The notes below the pieces were generated by a model. The model was not told the origin of the DNA, searched no databases, and saw only the letters and a program-made list of their open reading frames with translations. Below are positions 15,306 through 25,670 of a stretch of 32,436 nt of DNA, one piece after another. A program made the translations under genes and the position numbers. Source of the stretch: Halanaerobium saccharolyticum (lineage in GTDB: Bacteria > Bacillota > Halanaerobiia > Halanaerobiales > Halanaerobiaceae). The stretch covers positions 1 to 32,436 of the forward strand of contig NZ_QLME01000009.1 in assembly GCF_003259895.1 (NCBI RefSeq). Direction: 5' to 3'. Numbering within the stretch: position 1 is the first letter of the stretch; each line of letters opens with the position of its first letter.

Positions 15306-17642
15306 TCAACTATTTTTTAATTCCGAAATAATTTTTTTAAGTGGAGCCGGATGGCTGTAGTAATAACCCTGAATAATATCACAGCCGGCTTTTTTGAGCT
15401 GTTCAGCCTGTTGTCTGCTTTCTACACCTTCTGCGACAACACTTAAGTTCAGATTATGAGCCAGAGTAATAATTGTGTTGACGATGGCTCGATTGTTGAG
15501 ATTGTCTAAAAATTCATCAATAAATGATTTGTCAATTTTTAAAGTATTGATTGCAAATTCCTTAATATAATTTAAGGAAGAATAACCGGTTCCAAAATCA
15601 TCAATAGCTGTTTTAACCCCCATTTGATTTAGTCGATCCAGAACCTCAATTGTATAATCAATGTTTTCTACAGTTGTCCTTTCGGTAATTTCTAATTCCA
15701 GATTCTGGGGTTCGAGACCAGTTTTATTGAGCGCATTTTCTACAGTTCTAATAAAATCTTTGGCTATAAACTGCTCTGGACTGACATTAACCGAAAGATA
15801 GTAATCGCTTTCAAGTTGGTCATTTAACAACTTAATTTCTCGACAGGCCTTTTCTAAAACCCAGTTACCAATTTCTTTGATAAACCCATTTTCTTCTGCC
15901 AGTGGGATAAAAACTCCGGGTGGAATTAAGCCTTTAGTTGGATGCTGCCACCTGATTAGAGCTTCAAAACCTACTACTTTTTCACTTTTTCCAGCATTAA
16001 AGCTTTGATAGTGCAGGATGAATTCTTCACTTTTAAGAGCAGGGGCCAGATTATTTTCGAGTTTCTTTTTTTCAGAAATGCTCTTATCAACATTGACTGA
16101 ATAAAAAGCCATTTTATCTGAGCTATTTCTTTTGACCGAATGCATGGCTAAACTGGAATTTTTAAGCAGTTTCTCTATTTTTTTGCTGTCGTCTGGATAG
16201 ATTGAAACACCCAGACTCGATTTAAGATAAATTATACTCTCATTTATAAAATAATCACTATTAATATGGGCCAAAATATTTTCTAATCGCTCTTCTATAC
16301 TTTGCTTAGCTTTTAGATCGTTTTCTGTTAAATAAAAGTAAAACTCGTCTCCAACCCGACTGATTAAGTGAGCAGACTGCAGCTGATTTGATAATCTATT
16401 GGCTAATTTCTTTAAAATTTGATCACCTGCGTTATGGCCAAAACTATCATTAATAGATTTAAAATCATCAATACCAACAGCACATAAATATAATTTCTCG
16501 TCCTTTAATTCAGCTAAATAGTTTTCCAATTCTTTCTTAAAATAATTTATATTGGGCAGGCCGGTCAGCGCATCATTATAGCTTAGGTCTTTAATAACAT
16601 CCATCATCTGATTAAAACTTTCTGCAGCCTCTCCAATTTCATCATCACTGTTTATCTCTGAACGGATATTTAAATTCCCAGAAGCACCCTTTTGAAAGGT
16701 GTTTTTAAGCTGGATTATTGGACTGGCAATATTATGGGAAAGAAAAATACTTAAAATTATTGCTATAATAATAGTAATTACAGAAATCATAATAATAATT
16801 TTATTGACCTGGTCCACGGACTGCTGCAGATAGCTCTGAGGCAGAACACTAACTATTTTCCAGTTTTCAGTACCCGGTATTGTCTGATAAAAGGCGTGCT
16901 TTTGGATATTGTTTTCTTTAAAAGTTAAATTTCCCCGCTCGTTATTTTTAATATTTTCAACAAAGTCATATCGATAATCAAAGAAACTGCTAAAATTATA
17001 AAAATGATGGTTATTTAATTCCTTCTGATCTGGATGAGCGACTATATTTCCTTTTCCATTGATAATAAAGGAATAGATACCCTCATTTTTAATCGTATAT
17101 CTATTAATATAATTTGATAAATCATTTATTTTGATTGTTGCTCCCAGCAAAGAGAGACTATTTCCCGAAATTGGTGAAGCAATGACAATTATTGGCTTAC
17201 CTGTAGATTTAGAAATTATCGGGTCTGAAATCACTGTTTTGCCAGATAAAACTTCTTCAAAATAACCTCTGTTACTAATATTACCTGCATTTTGCTCAAG
17301 GGTAGTGCTGTAATTTCCATTGTGGTCGGCTATAAAAAAGAAAAAGTAATTATCACTTCTTTTATGTAATTCAGACTGCAGATAATTTAATTTTGCCTGC
17401 CAGCTCCCAAATTGTACTATCTGAGTGTTTGCATAAATTTCTAAGTCAGATTTCTTTTTTTCAAACCAGTTGGCGGTCAGTTCTGACTTCTGAGCCACAT
17501 TATTTATCTCATTTTCAAAGATGATATCTTCCAAAATCCAGTTAAAACTATTGGTAATTGCAATAATGACAGTTAGAGTAAAAACTACGATGATTGTTAG
17601 GATTAAAGCGAGAATCTTATTGCGAAAACTAATACTTTTCAT
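15306..17642 (-). CDS. Membrane Cache-HAMP-GGDEF-EAL cyclic di-GMP signalling protein
   Basis: A 778-aa membrane receptor for cyclic di-GMP turnover. In order: a transmembrane helix (about 9-31), a Cache-type extracellular sensor (about 35-275), a second transmembrane helix (about 281-303), HAMP (about 305-355), GGDEF (about 358-510), and EAL (about 530-770). The EAL domain looks fully active: FEALIRW, NVSPEQF, ELEITERT, DDFGTGYSS, K in LKIDKSF, VAEGVES. The GGDEF signature is altered to SRVGDEF (first glycine replaced by valine) and no RxxD inhibitory site is seen, so cyclase activity is doubtful. The protein probably acts as a phosphodiesterase tuned by an external ligand. Its ribosome site (CAGGTG) is weak and 12 bases from the start. 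Confidence 0.93.
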   Translation of the reverse strand: MKSISFRNKILALILTIIVVFTLTVIIAITNSFNWILEDIIFENEINNVAQKSELTANWFEKKKSDLEIYANTQIVQFGSWQAKLNYLQSELHKRSDNYFFFFIADHNGNYSTTLEQNAGNISNRGYFEEVLSGKTVISDPIISKSTGKPIIVIASPISGNSLSLLGATIKINDLSNYINRYTIKNEGIYSFIINGKGNIVAHPDQKELNNHHFYNFSSFFDYRYDFVENIKNNERGNLTFKENNIQKHAFYQTIPGTENWKIVSVLPQSYLQQSVDQVNKIIIMISVITIIIAIILSIFLSHNIASPIIQLKNTFQKGASGNLNIRSEINSDDEIGEAAESFNQMMDVIKDLSYNDALTGLPNINYFKKELENYLAELKDEKLYLCAVGIDDFKSINDSFGHNAGDQILKKLANRLSNQLQSAHLISRVGDEFYFYLTENDLKAKQSIEERLENILAHINSDYFINESIIYLKSSLGVSIYPDDSKKIEKLLKNSSLAMHSVKRNSSDKMAFYSVNVDKSISEKKKLENNLAPALKSEEFILHYQSFNAGKSEKVVGFEALIRWQHPTKGLIPPGVFIPLAEENGFIKEIGNWVLEKACREIKLLNDQLESDYYLSVNVSPEQFIAKDFIRTVENALNKTGLEPQNLELEITERTTVENIDYTIEVLDRLNQMGVKTAIDDFGTGYSSLNYIKEFAINTLKIDKSFIDEFLDNLNNRAIVNTIITLAHNLNLSVVAEGVESRQQAEQLKKAGCDIIQGYYYSHPAPLKKIISELKNS

Positions 17643-17760
17643 ATTTTATAGATACACCTGCTCTGATTGATTTTGTTTTAAGTAGTTTATATAATTGCGG
17701 TAATGAAATACTATAATTTGGATCTTCTTTTATTATAGTTCGCTATAAATATCGAAAATC

Positions 17761-17789
17761 CTGTTTTGCTTAGTTAAATTTAATATAAT
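17761..17789 (+). promoter_or_regulatory. Possible promoter of gltB-gltD
   Basis: A TATAAT at 17784-17789, with CTGTTT as a poor -35 at 17 bases. The gap 17643-17971 carries no gene; apart from this site its notable content is the palindrome at 17888-17923. Confidence 0.35.
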
Positions 17790-17887
17790 CCCTGTATACA
17801 AGGATAGAAATCATTTAATCTATTTACAGTCTGCAGCTTTGGCTTTATACTAAATAGTACACCTTTTAAGAACCAACATATATATAG

Positions 17888-17923
17888 GTACCAGGTACAA
17901 AAACGCGTTTTTGTACCTGGTAC
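17888..17923. repeat. Perfect 36-bp palindrome upstream of gltB
   Basis: Each base from 17888 to 17905 pairs with its partner from 17923 back to 17906, with no spacer. The structure is nested: GTACCAGGTAC, AAAAA, CGCG, TTTTT, GTACCTGGTAC. Each outer 11-mer is itself a near palindrome. It lies 48 bases before the gltB start. It could be a dispersed REP-like element or a regulatory site or terminator. Confidence 0.9.
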
Positions 17924-17971
17924 TAGAGAAATCAAGTACAAACTAATCCAAGAGAGAAGGAATGATTTACT

Positions 17972-20900
17972 ATGACTTTTACAAAAATGCCTGAGAAGCA
18001 GGGATTGTACAGTCCAGAATTTGAACATGATGCCTGTGGTATGGGATTTGTGAGCCATATTAAAGGTCAGAAGTCTCATCAGATAGTCGAACAGGCTTTA
18101 GAAGTGCTTGTCAATTTAAGTCATCGGGGAGCAAGTGGTAGTGAGGAGAACACCGGTGATGGAGCCGGGATACTTCTTCAGCTTCCTGACAGCTTTTTAA
18201 GACAGAAACTGAAGTCAGAAAAAGTAAGTCTGCCGGAACAGGGAAATTATGGAACAGGAATGGTTTTTCTGCCCCGGGAGGAAGAGAAGAGAAAAGGAGT
18301 TAAAGAAATTGTAGAGGCTGCTGTAGAGGTTGAGGGACAGCAGGTTATCGCCTGGCGGGATGTTCCGGTTAATCCGGACGGTCTTGGCGATTCAGCCCTG
18401 GAAGTTATGCCCCATTTTTCGCAAATTTTTATTGAGAAGTCTAAAGAAGTAGAGCAGGGAATAGATTTTGAACGCAGGTTATATTTGATTCGCAAAAAAA
18501 TTGAAAATAAAATTCGTAATTCTGAATATCAGGGAGAACTGTATTTTGCTTCCCTTTCCAGCCGTACTTTAGTTTATAAAGGAATGCTGACTCCGGGGCA
18601 GCTGGAAGGATTTTTCCCCGATTTATCGCAGCCGGAGCTGAAGTCAGCTATTGCTCTTGTTCATTCACGTTTTAGCACCAATACTTTTCCCAGCTGGGAG
18701 AGAGCACATCCGAACCGCTACTTGATTCACAATGGTGAGATTAATACTATGCTCGGCAACCAGAACTGGATGCGGGCCCGGGAAGGAATATTTGAAAGTG
18801 AAATTTTTGGAGATGAGTTAAAAGATCTGCTGCCAGTTATCGCCCGGGAAGGCAGTGACTCGGCTCGTTTTGATAATGTGCTGGAATTTTTAACTTTAAA
18901 TGGTCGTTCACTGGCCCATTCAATGATGATGATGATACCAGAGCCCTGGGAGCACAACGAGCAGATGGAAAAAAAGAAGCGGGACTTTTATCATTATCAC
19001 AGTACTCTAATGGAAGCCTGGGATGGCCCTGCTGCAATGGCCTTTACCGATGGGACTCAGGTGGGAGCAGTGCTGGACCGTAATGGTCTGCGGCCTTCGA
19101 GATATTATATTACAGATGATGATTTACTGATCCTATCTTCTGAGGTTGGAGTCCTGGAGCTCCCCGAAGAAAAAGTTATCAGCAAACAGCGCCTGGAACC
19201 GGGTAAGATGCTGCTTTTAGATACAGAAAAAGGCAGGATCATCAATGATCAGGAGTTAAAGGCAGATATTGCTTCAGCTGAGCCTTATGGTAAGTGGCTT
19301 GAGGACGAGCTGCTGAAATTGAAAGATCTAAAAGCTGATTCTGAAAGTTCTCAAACTGCGGCTGTGGAAACTGAAAATAAAACCCTAGGAAAAGAGGATT
19401 TGCAGTCCTCCAGTCTGGTTAAGCTGCAGAAGAGTTTTGGCTACAGCTATGAGGAATTACAGAAGCTTTTAATTCCGATGGCCAGAGATGGAGTTGATCC
19501 AATCGGTTCAATGGGTAATGATGCTTCGCTGGCAGTTTTATCTGACCAGCCACAGCTTTTATATAACTATTTTAAGCAGCGCTTTGCCCAGGTAACCAAT
19601 CCTCCAATTGATTCGATTAGAGAAAAGCTGATTACAGCAGCCAATACATTTTTGGGTTCAGAAGGCAATTTACTGCAGCCCGATTCCAAAAGCTGCCGCC
19701 AGCTGGAGTTAGAACACCCTCTTTTAAGAAATGAAGAGCTGGAGCTAATTAAAAATCTAGACCGAGAAGGATTTAAAACAGCGACTCTGGATATTGTCTT
19801 CGAAAAAGAGGAAGAATGCGGCAGTCTGGCTGCCAGAATGGAAGAATTATGTGCTGAAGCAGAAGAATTAATTGCTGAAGATGTTAATATGCTAATTCTT
19901 TCTGATCGAGGAGTTAATAACAAAAAAGTTGCCGTACCTGCACTTCTGGCAGTCAGCGGCCTGCACCATTATTTAATCAAAAAAGGCTTAAGAACAGAGG
20001 TCAGCCTGGTATTAGAATCAGGTGAGCCAAAAGAAGTTCATCATTTTTCAGTTTTAATTGGTTATGGAGCCGATGCAGTAAATCCTTATCTGGCCTATGC
20101 AACTTTAGAGGATCTAGTTGAAGAAGGTCATCTGGAGATGCCGAAGGAAACTGCTGTTCAGAAATATATTAAGGCAGCTGTTAAAGGTGTGGTCAAGGTT
20201 ATGGCCAAAATGGGAATCTCTACAGTGCAGAGCTACAGGGGGGCCCAGATTTTTGAAGCAGTTGGAATTTCGGAAGCAGTAATTGATAAATATTTCTGCC
20301 GTACCGCTTCGAGGATCGGTGGTATTGGAATAGATGAAATTGAAAAAGAAAGCATTATGCGTCATGACAGTGCTTTTAAAGGGGTTAAAGTAGAAAAAGA
20401 AACACTTGATTCCGGCGGCAGTTTCAGCTGGCGTAAAGATGGAGAAGAACATCTTTATGATCCGGAGACTATTTATCTGCTGCAGCGGGCAGTAAGAGAA
20501 AATAATTATGATTTATTTAAAGAATATAGAAATAAGTTGAATGATCAGAGTTCCAGAATGCTAACTCTGCGCGGACTTTTAGAACCACAATATCAGCCGG
20601 AACCTATTCCTTTAGAGGAAGTTGAACCGGCGGCAGAGATAATGAAAAGGTTTAAAACTGGAGCTATGTCCTATGGTTCGATCAGTCAGGAAGCACATGA
20701 AGCTCTGGCAGTCGCAATGAATAGAATTGGTGGTAAGAGCAACACCGGTGAGGGGGGAGAAAATCCGGAACGCTTTACCCGGGATCCAAATGGAGATCTG
20801 CGCAGCAGTGCAATTAAACAGGTTGCATCAGGCCGTTTTGGAGTTAATTCTCACTATCTGGCAAATGCTCAAGAAATTCAGATCAAGATGGCCCAGGGAG

Positions 20901-22606
20901 CTAAACCGGGTGAAGGTGGACAGCTGCCCGGCAAAAAAGTATATCCCTGGATTGCAGAAACCAGAGGGACAACCCCGGGAGTTGGTTTGATTTCACCTCC
21001 ACCACACCATGACATTTATTCAATTGAAGACCTGGCCCAGCTGATTCATGATCTAAAAAATGCAAACCGTGAAGCCCGGATCAATGTTAAGCTGGTTTCT
21101 GAAGTTGGAGTTGGGACTGTTGCGGCCGGAGTAGCCAAAGGTAAAGCAGATGTAATTTTGATCAGCGGTTATGATGGTGGTACCGGTGCTTCTCCCCGGA
21201 CCAGTATTCAGCACGCAGGACTTCCCTGGGAGCTTGGACTTTCCGAGACGCACCAGACCCTTGTTTTAAATGACCTGCGGGATCGGGTTACACTGGAAAC
21301 TGATGGTAAGATAATGACCGGAAAAGATCTAGCAGTGGCAGCAATGCTGGGAGCAGAAGAATATGGTTTTGCGACAACTCCTTTAGTTGCTTTAGGCTGT
21401 ATTATGATGAGAGTCTGCAGTAAGAATACCTGTCCTGTGGGAGTTGCGACCCAGGATCCGGAACTGCGGAAAAAATTCACTGGCAAACCGGAACATGTGG
21501 TTAACTTTATGCGCTTTATGGCTGAAGATTTTCGCCGGGAACTGGCAGCTTTAGGTTTCCGATCGGTTAATGAACTGGTAGGTAGAGTTGATAAATTGAG
21601 GCAGGATAAGAGAGAAGAACACTGGAAAGCAAAAGGGCTTGACTATGCTTCTATTCTTTATCAGCCGGAAAAGGCAAAAGAAAAGGCTGTTTACTGTCAG
21701 CAGAAGCAGGACCACGGTCTGGATAAAAGTCTGGACCTGAGGGAACTGCTTGAGCTGACAAAAGAGGCAGTTGAACATGAGGTTCAGCTCGAAAAAGACT
21801 TAAAGATCAAAAATACAGATCGAGTTGTGGGAACTATTCTGGGCAGTGAGATAACTAAACTTCATGGAGCTGATGGACTGCCGGAAGATACAATTCAGCT
21901 CAATTTTGAAGGTTCAGCCGGACAGAGTTTTGCCGCCTATCTGCCACGGGGAGTTACTTTTAGACTCAAAGGAGACAGTAATGATTATCTGGGCAAAGGA
22001 CTTTCTGGAGCTAAAGTGATTGTTGAGAAGTCAGAACGGTCAAAGTTTAAGGCTGAAAACAATATCATTATCGGCAATGTGGCCTTTTTTGGTGCAACTG
22101 CCGGTGAAGCTTATATAGAAGGAAAAGCGGGTGAGCGTTTCTGTGTCCGCAACAGTGGTGTCAATGCTGTTGTCGAAGGCCTGGGAGACCATGGCTGTGA
22201 ATACATGACAGGTGGTAAAGTTGTTGTGCTCGGCCAGGTTGGACGTAATTTTGCTGCCGGAATGACTGGTGGAACCGCCTATGTATTTGATCTGGAAGCT
22301 GATTTTAGAGAAAAAGTTAATAGAGACATGATTGAACTTGAGTATTTAACAGAAACTGAAGATGAAATGATGGTTAAAGAAATGATTAAAGAACATTTAA
22401 AATATACTGGAAGTGATCGTGCGGCTGAGATTCTAAATAACTGGGAAAAGTATAAATCGAAGTTCATTCGAGTAATGCCCTGTGATTATAAGCGGATGAT
22501 TACTGCTATTGATAACTTTAAAGCTCAGGGACTAAGCAGAGATGATGCCTTAATGAAGGCTTTTGAAGAAAATGCTCAGGATAAAGCTCGAGTCAGCGGA
22601 AATTAG
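17972..22606 (+). CDS. gltB: Glutamate synthase large subunit
   Basis: A 1544-aa enzyme making glutamate from glutamine and 2-oxoglutarate; its full length is normal for bacterial GltB. The N-terminal glutamine amidotransferase begins at Cys22 ([10 protein letters not shown]), the expected nucleophile after removal of a 21-residue propeptide. The central domain is followed by the FMN-binding synthase domain ([29 protein letters not shown]). The [3Fe-4S] ligands are C1143, C1149 and C1154 ([16 protein letters not shown]). A C-terminal glycine-rich beta-helix ([19 protein letters not shown]) ends the protein. A short insertion rich in charged and polar residues sits near residues 455-475. GAGAAGG precedes the ATG; gltD follows after 18 bases. 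Confidence 0.97.
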   Translation: MTFTKMPEKQGLYSPEFEHDACGMGFVSHIKGQKSHQIVEQALEVLVNLSHRGASGSEENTGDGAGILLQLPDSFLRQKLKSEKVSLPEQGNYGTGMVFLPREEEKRKGVKEIVEAAVEVEGQQVIAWRDVPVNPDGLGDSALEVMPHFSQIFIEKSKEVEQGIDFERRLYLIRKKIENKIRNSEYQGELYFASLSSRTLVYKGMLTPGQLEGFFPDLSQPELKSAIALVHSRFSTNTFPSWERAHPNRYLIHNGEINTMLGNQNWMRAREGIFESEIFGDELKDLLPVIAREGSDSARFDNVLEFLTLNGRSLAHSMMMMIPEPWEHNEQMEKKKRDFYHYHSTLMEAWDGPAAMAFTDGTQVGAVLDRNGLRPSRYYITDDDLLILSSEVGVLELPEEKVISKQRLEPGKMLLLDTEKGRIINDQELKADIASAEPYGKWLEDELLKLKDLKADSESSQTAAVETENKTLGKEDLQSSSLVKLQKSFGYSYEELQKLLIPMARDGVDPIGSMGNDASLAVLSDQPQLLYNYFKQRFAQVTNPPIDSIREKLITAANTFLGSEGNLLQPDSKSCRQLELEHPLLRNEELELIKNLDREGFKTATLDIVFEKEEECGSLAARMEELCAEAEELIAEDVNMLILSDRGVNNKKVAVPALLAVSGLHHYLIKKGLRTEVSLVLESGEPKEVHHFSVLIGYGADAVNPYLAYATLEDLVEEGHLEMPKETAVQKYIKAAVKGVVKVMAKMGISTVQSYRGAQIFEAVGISEAVIDKYFCRTASRIGGIGIDEIEKESIMRHDSAFKGVKVEKETLDSGGSFSWRKDGEEHLYDPETIYLLQRAVRENNYDLFKEYRNKLNDQSSRMLTLRGLLEPQYQPEPIPLEEVEPAAEIMKRFKTGAMSYGSISQEAHEALAVAMNRIGGKSNTGEGGENPERFTRDPNGDLRSSAIKQVASGRFGVNSHYLANAQEIQIKMAQGAKPGEGGQLPGKKVYPWIAETRGTTPGVGLISPPPHHDIYSIEDLAQLIHDLKNANREARINVKLVSEVGVGTVAAGVAKGKADVILISGYDGGTGASPRTSIQHAGLPWELGLSETHQTLVLNDLRDRVTLETDGKIMTGKDLAVAAMLGAEEYGFATTPLVALGCIMMRVCSKNTCPVGVATQDPELRKKFTGKPEHVVNFMRFMAEDFRRELAALGFRSVNELVGRVDKLRQDKREEHWKAKGLDYASILYQPEKAKEKAVYCQQKQDHGLDKSLDLRELLELTKEAVEHEVQLEKDLKIKNTDRVVGTILGSEITKLHGADGLPEDTIQLNFEGSAGQSFAAYLPRGVTFRLKGDSNDYLGKGLSGAKVIVEKSERSKFKAENNIIIGNVAFFGATAGEAYIEGKAGERFCVRNSGVNAVVEGLGDHGCEYMTGGKVVVLGQVGRNFAAGMTGGTAYVFDLEADFREKVNRDMIELEYLTETEDEMMVKEMIKEHLKYTGSDRAAEILNNWEKYKSKFIRVMPCDYKRMITAIDNFKAQGLSRDDALMKAFEENAQDKARVSGN

Positions 22607-22624
22607 GACAGAGGAGGAGATAAA

Positions 22625-24097
22625 ATGGGTAAAGCAACTGGATTTATGGAATATCAGCGGGAAGTTCCCAGAGAACGCCCGCCAGAAGAGAGAATTAAAG
22701 ACTGGAAAGAATTTAAAAATAAATTTAGCGAAGAAGCTGCTAAAATTCAGGGAGCCCGCTGTATGGAATGTGGAATCCCCTTCTGTCACAGTGGTCTGGA
22801 AATTGGTGGTATGGTCTCCGGCTGTCCGGTTAACAATTTGATTCCGGAGTGGAATGATTTAATCTATAAGGGAAAATGGAAAGAGGCAGTTAAAAGACTT
22901 TTAAAAACTAACAACTTCCCCGAATTTACGGGTCGAGTCTGCCCTGCACCCTGTGAGGGTTCCTGTACACTTGGAATTACTGATCCGGCAGTGACAATTA
23001 AAGCCAATGAGTATCAGATTATAGAAAAAGCTTTTGCAGAAGGCTGGATTCAGCCTGAACCCCCGGAAGTCAGAACCGGAAAGTCAGCAGCTGTAGTTGG
23101 TTCTGGCCCGGCCGGACTGGCAGCAGCAGATCAGCTAAATAAGCTGGGACATCAAGTAACTGTTTATGAACGTCAGGATAGAATCGGTGGACTTTTAGTC
23201 TACGGTATTCCCAATATGAAGCTGGATAAAGAAAAGGTGCTGCAGCGGCGTCTGGATATTATGGAGACTGAAGGAGTAGAGTTTATAACCGAAACCGAAA
23301 TCGGTAAAGATCTAAGTCTGGAAGAACTAAAGCAGAAATTTGATGCAGTTGTTCTGACAGGTGGTGCAACAAAGCCCAGGGATCTCGAGGTTCCAGGTAG
23401 AGATGCAGCTGGAGTTCACTTTGCAGTTGATTATCTTAAAGCCAATACAAAACATATCCTGGGAGATCAAAATGAGGACTATATTTCTGCCGAAGGTAAG
23501 GATGTAATTGTGATCGGTGGTGGTGATACCGGAACTGACTGTGTGGCAACTGCTATCAGACAGGGTGCCAGAACCGTTAATCAGTTTGAGATTATGCCTA
23601 AGTCACCGGATGAGCGTCAGCCCGATAATCCGTGGCCGGAATGGCCCAAAACTCTAAAAGTCGATTATGGCCAGGAAGAAGCAATAGAGGTTTTTGGCTC
23701 TGATCCAAGAGAGTTTCTAATCATGACCGAAGAAATAATAACTGAAGAGATTGACGGTCAAAAAGTTATTGATGGAGTCAAAACAGTTAAAATCAACTGG
23801 GAAAGAAATGAAGAAAACCGTTTTGTTCCAATCGAACAGCCGGGTACCGAAAAAGTCTGGCCCGCAGATCTGATCCTGATTGCAATGGGCTTTCTGGGAC
23901 CAGAAGAAAATATCATTGAAGCTGCCGGACTTGAACAGGATCAGCGCTCCAATGTCAAAGCAGATTACGGTGATTTTAAAACCAACATCGAAGGAATTTT
24001 TACTGCCGGTGATATGCGCCGCGGCCAGAGCCTGATCGTTAATGCGATTGATGAAGGTAGAAAAGCAGCTCGAGAAGTGGATGATTACCTTAAATAA
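22625..24097 (+). CDS. gltD: Glutamate synthase small subunit
   Basis: A 490-aa NAD(P)H-oxidising subunit that passes electrons through iron-sulfur clusters to GltB. The N-terminal cysteines for two [4Fe-4S] clusters are C46, C49, C54, C67 ([18 protein letters not shown]) and C106, C110, C114 (CPAPCEGSC). An FAD-binding fold has [13 protein letters not shown] near 159-171, and the nucleotide-binding [10 protein letters not shown] lies near 298-307. AGGAGGAG lies just before the ATG, and it forms an operon with gltB. After the stop there is only a weak CCGTTAACGG palindrome before a T run at 24124-24129, a doubtful terminator. Confidence 0.97.
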   Translation: MGKATGFMEYQREVPRERPPEERIKDWKEFKNKFSEEAAKIQGARCMECGIPFCHSGLEIGGMVSGCPVNNLIPEWNDLIYKGKWKEAVKRLLKTNNFPEFTGRVCPAPCEGSCTLGITDPAVTIKANEYQIIEKAFAEGWIQPEPPEVRTGKSAAVVGSGPAGLAAADQLNKLGHQVTVYERQDRIGGLLVYGIPNMKLDKEKVLQRRLDIMETEGVEFITETEIGKDLSLEELKQKFDAVVLTGGATKPRDLEVPGRDAAGVHFAVDYLKANTKHILGDQNEDYISAEGKDVIVIGGGDTGTDCVATAIRQGARTVNQFEIMPKSPDERQPDNPWPEWPKTLKVDYGQEEAIEVFGSDPREFLIMTEEIITEEIDGQKVIDGVKTVKINWERNEENRFVPIEQPGTEKVWPADLILIAMGFLGPEENIIEAAGLEQDQRSNVKADYGDFKTNIEGIFTAGDMRRGQSLIVNAIDEGRKAAREVDDYLK

Positions 24098-24213
24098 ACG
24101 TGCAACTACCGTTAACGGAACCATTTTTTGTAAAAATATAAATTTCAATTTAAGCTTTTAGCTATCTAGACAATTGCCTTATGTAATTATCTCAAAAATC
24201 TTACTATGAGTTC

Positions 24214-24242
24214 TTTATTAACATTTTCAGCTGTGGTATACT
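24214..24242 (+). promoter_or_regulatory. Promoter and structured leader of the small coiled-coil gene
   Basis: Extended -10 TGGTATACT (TATACT at 24237-24242) with a poor -35 TTTATT 17 bases upstream. The leader has two small hairpins side by side: GCAAT-CGAA-ATTGC (24258-24271) and one pairing CTGAA with TTCAG within 24271-24286. Confidence 0.45.
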
Positions 24243-24344
24243 TAAATATAATAAGACGCAATCGAAATTGCTGAACAATTTTTCAGTATTTATTGCAATC
24301 AAATGCCGCTCATGGAAACGATTAAGAGATAGGTGGTGTTAACT

Positions 24345-24671
24345 TTGGATCAGGAGCTTTTAGATGGTATCAGACAGATTGTAAGAGAGGAAATTTCTGG
24401 AGTTAAGGATGACGTATCTTCTTTACAGAAGGATATTTCTGGATTGAAATCTGATGTGGCAGAAATAGAAAGATTATTAGATAAAAATAATCATTTGTTA
24501 AGAGTATTGCGCATTGAAACTGATACTAACAAAATAAAAATGAGCATTATAGACGATAAAATAGATCATCTCATTGATAATCTGGAAAAACAGACTAAGC
24601 TTAAAGATGCGCTTAGAGATCATCACCACCAGATAGTTATTGAGACCGGAGAACCAGTATTTAATGACTAA
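24345..24671 (+). CDS. Small coiled-coil protein of unknown function
   Basis: A 108-aa protein I do not recognise. It has no membrane segment. Residues 8-45 alternate EEISGVKDDVSSLQKDISGL with heptad-like spacing of hydrophobic residues, suggesting a coiled coil, and a second helical stretch (IDDKIDHLIDNLEKQTKL) follows. The TTG at 24345 is chosen because AGGTGG (24331-24336) lies eight bases before it; the GTG codons at 24333/24336 are inside the ribosome site. It has its own promoter and terminator, so it is separate from the toxin-antitoxin pair downstream. It could be a regulatory or structural partner protein, but nothing in the sequence says which. Confidence 0.65.
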   Translation: MDQELLDGIRQIVREEISGVKDDVSSLQKDISGLKSDVAEIERLLDKNNHLLRVLRIETDTNKIKMSIIDDKIDHLIDNLEKQTKLKDALRDHHHQIVIETGEPVFND

Positions 24672-24683
24672 TATAGACTTATT

Positions 24684-24716
24684 AAGCCACTATCCACCTC
24701 GGGTAGTGGCTTTTTG
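24684..24716 (+). terminator. Intrinsic terminator of the coiled-coil gene
   Basis: Stem AAGCCACTATCC (24684-24695) / GGGTAGTGGCTT (24701-24712), 12 bp with one wobble, 5-base loop, then TTTTT. Confidence 0.92.
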
Positions 24717-24725
24717 CTAGCTATG

Positions 24726-24734
24726 TGATATAAT
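24726..24734 (+). promoter_or_regulatory. Extended -10 promoter of the MntA-HepT pair
   Basis: TGATATAAT (TATAAT at 24729-24734), 25 bases before the MntA start, just after the preceding terminator. The -35 position would fall in that terminator stem and is not consensus. The short leader is usual for toxin-antitoxin pairs. Confidence 0.55.
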
Positions 24735-24759
24735 AAAAACAAAGAAAGCGGGTGAGATC

Positions 24760-25101
24760 ATGAGCAAAAAGTATCCCCTTTTATTGAAGGACAGCAAAAA
24801 AGAGGAAAAGGCAGAACGGAGACAGGAAGCTCTAACTAAAGCAAAAAAAGCAGCTAAAGTACTAAAAGAAAAATATAAGGCAGAAAGGGTAATACTCTTC
24901 GGCTCTGTTTTAGATGAAGATAGGTTTTACCTGCGCTCAGATGTAGATCTGGCTGTTTTTGGACTTAAAGATGAGCTGTTTTATAAAGCTTATGCAGAAG
25001 TAATGAATATTATAAGTGGATTTGAAGTTGATCTCCTTGATTATAAAGAATGCAGAGATTCATTTAAAAAAGAAATTAAAGAGCAGGGGGTAGAATTATG
25101 A
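24760..25101 (+). CDS. mntA: MntA-type minimal nucleotidyltransferase antitoxin
   Basis: A 113-aa nucleotidyltransferase of the MNT family. In type VII systems it blocks the HepT toxin by adding AMP units to it. The polymerase-beta-like active site is LFGSV (G48, S49) with DVD (D61, D63); the spacing between GS and DxD is 11 residues rather than the usual 10. A lysine/glutamate-rich helical arm (residues 9-42) precedes the fold. GGGTGAG lies six bases before the ATG. Its stop overlaps the HepT start in ATGA, the coupling typical for this pair. Confidence 0.85.
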   Translation: MSKKYPLLLKDSKKEEKAERRQEALTKAKKAAKVLKEKYKAERVILFGSVLDEDRFYLRSDVDLAVFGLKDELFYKAYAEVMNIISGFEVDLLDYKECRDSFKKEIKEQGVEL

Positions 25102-25577
25102 CTGAAAAAGGTATTTTAACTTTTATTGCCAAGGTTGAAGATGAGCTGACTGAATTAGACCAGCTAAAAGATAGGATTCAAACAGTCTGGAAAGAATATA
25201 AAACAAATGGTGATGAATTTTACCTGGATAGTGTTGCTCTAAATTTACACGGTCTTTATTCAGGTTTTGAGAAAATATTTTTAGAAGTGGCAAGAGAAAT
25301 AGATGAAAATATACCAGAAGGTTCGTCCTGGCACAAAGAACTCCTGGATCAAATGGCTTTAAATATTAAAAATTTAAGACCAGCTGTCATTTCTAAAGAG
25401 AGTAGAAACATACTTGATGAATACAGAGCATTTAGACATGTAGTTAGAAATGTTTATGCCCACAAATATTCAGCTAAAAAAATTGCTATCTTACTGGAAA
25501 ATTTTCCTGCCGACTACAAAAGAGTCAGAAGAGAAATTGTGAGTTTTCTTCAGTTTCTGGAAGCGGATGTAGAATAA
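25098..25577 (+). CDS. hepT: HepT-type HEPN ribonuclease toxin
   Basis: A 159-aa all-helical HEPN-domain protein. The family toxin is an RNase. The catalytic signature Rx4HxY is intact as RNVYAHKY (R117, H122, Y124); in characterised pairs, the tyrosine of this motif is the residue AMPylated by MntA. The N-terminal helices hold the conserved SVALNLHGLYSGFEKIF stretch. It overlaps mntA by four bases. Because the catalytic and target residues are all present, the pair looks functional, unlike the PIN pair at 4865-5465. Confidence 0.85.
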   Translation: MTEKGILTFIAKVEDELTELDQLKDRIQTVWKEYKTNGDEFYLDSVALNLHGLYSGFEKIFLEVAREIDENIPEGSSWHKELLDQMALNIKNLRPAVISKESRNILDEYRAFRHVVRNVYAHKYSAKKIAILLENFPADYKRVRREIVSFLQFLEADVE

Positions 25578-25600
25578 ATTTTATTTTTTAAGACAAAGAC

Positions 25601-25629
25601 TGTTAAAATCAGTTAAATTATTATATACT
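25601..25629 (+). promoter_or_regulatory. Possible promoter of cheV
   Basis: TATACT at 25624-25629 with TGTTAA 17 bases upstream; about 40 bases before the cheV start. Moderate at best. Confidence 0.4.
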
Positions 25630-25670
25630 AGGAATAATAACTAAAAAGAGAGAGTTTGAGGGGGCAAATT

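Noticed and set aside
17643-17971. T-box or riboswitch before gltB
   Set aside because: No T-box sequence or known riboswitch motif could be seen; only the palindrome and a weak promoter.
20727-20990. Frames on both strands within gltB (for example 20727-20990 plus and several minus frames)
   Set aside because: They lie wholly inside gltB, whose protein is conserved along its length; shadow frames.
22563-22841. Alternate-frame ORF spanning the gltB-gltD junction
   Set aside because: It reads gltB and gltD in another frame, and gltD's own start with its ribosome site is clear.
24104-24130. CCGTTAACGG plus T run as gltBD terminator
   Set aside because: Stem would be only three base pairs around TTAA; too weak to call.
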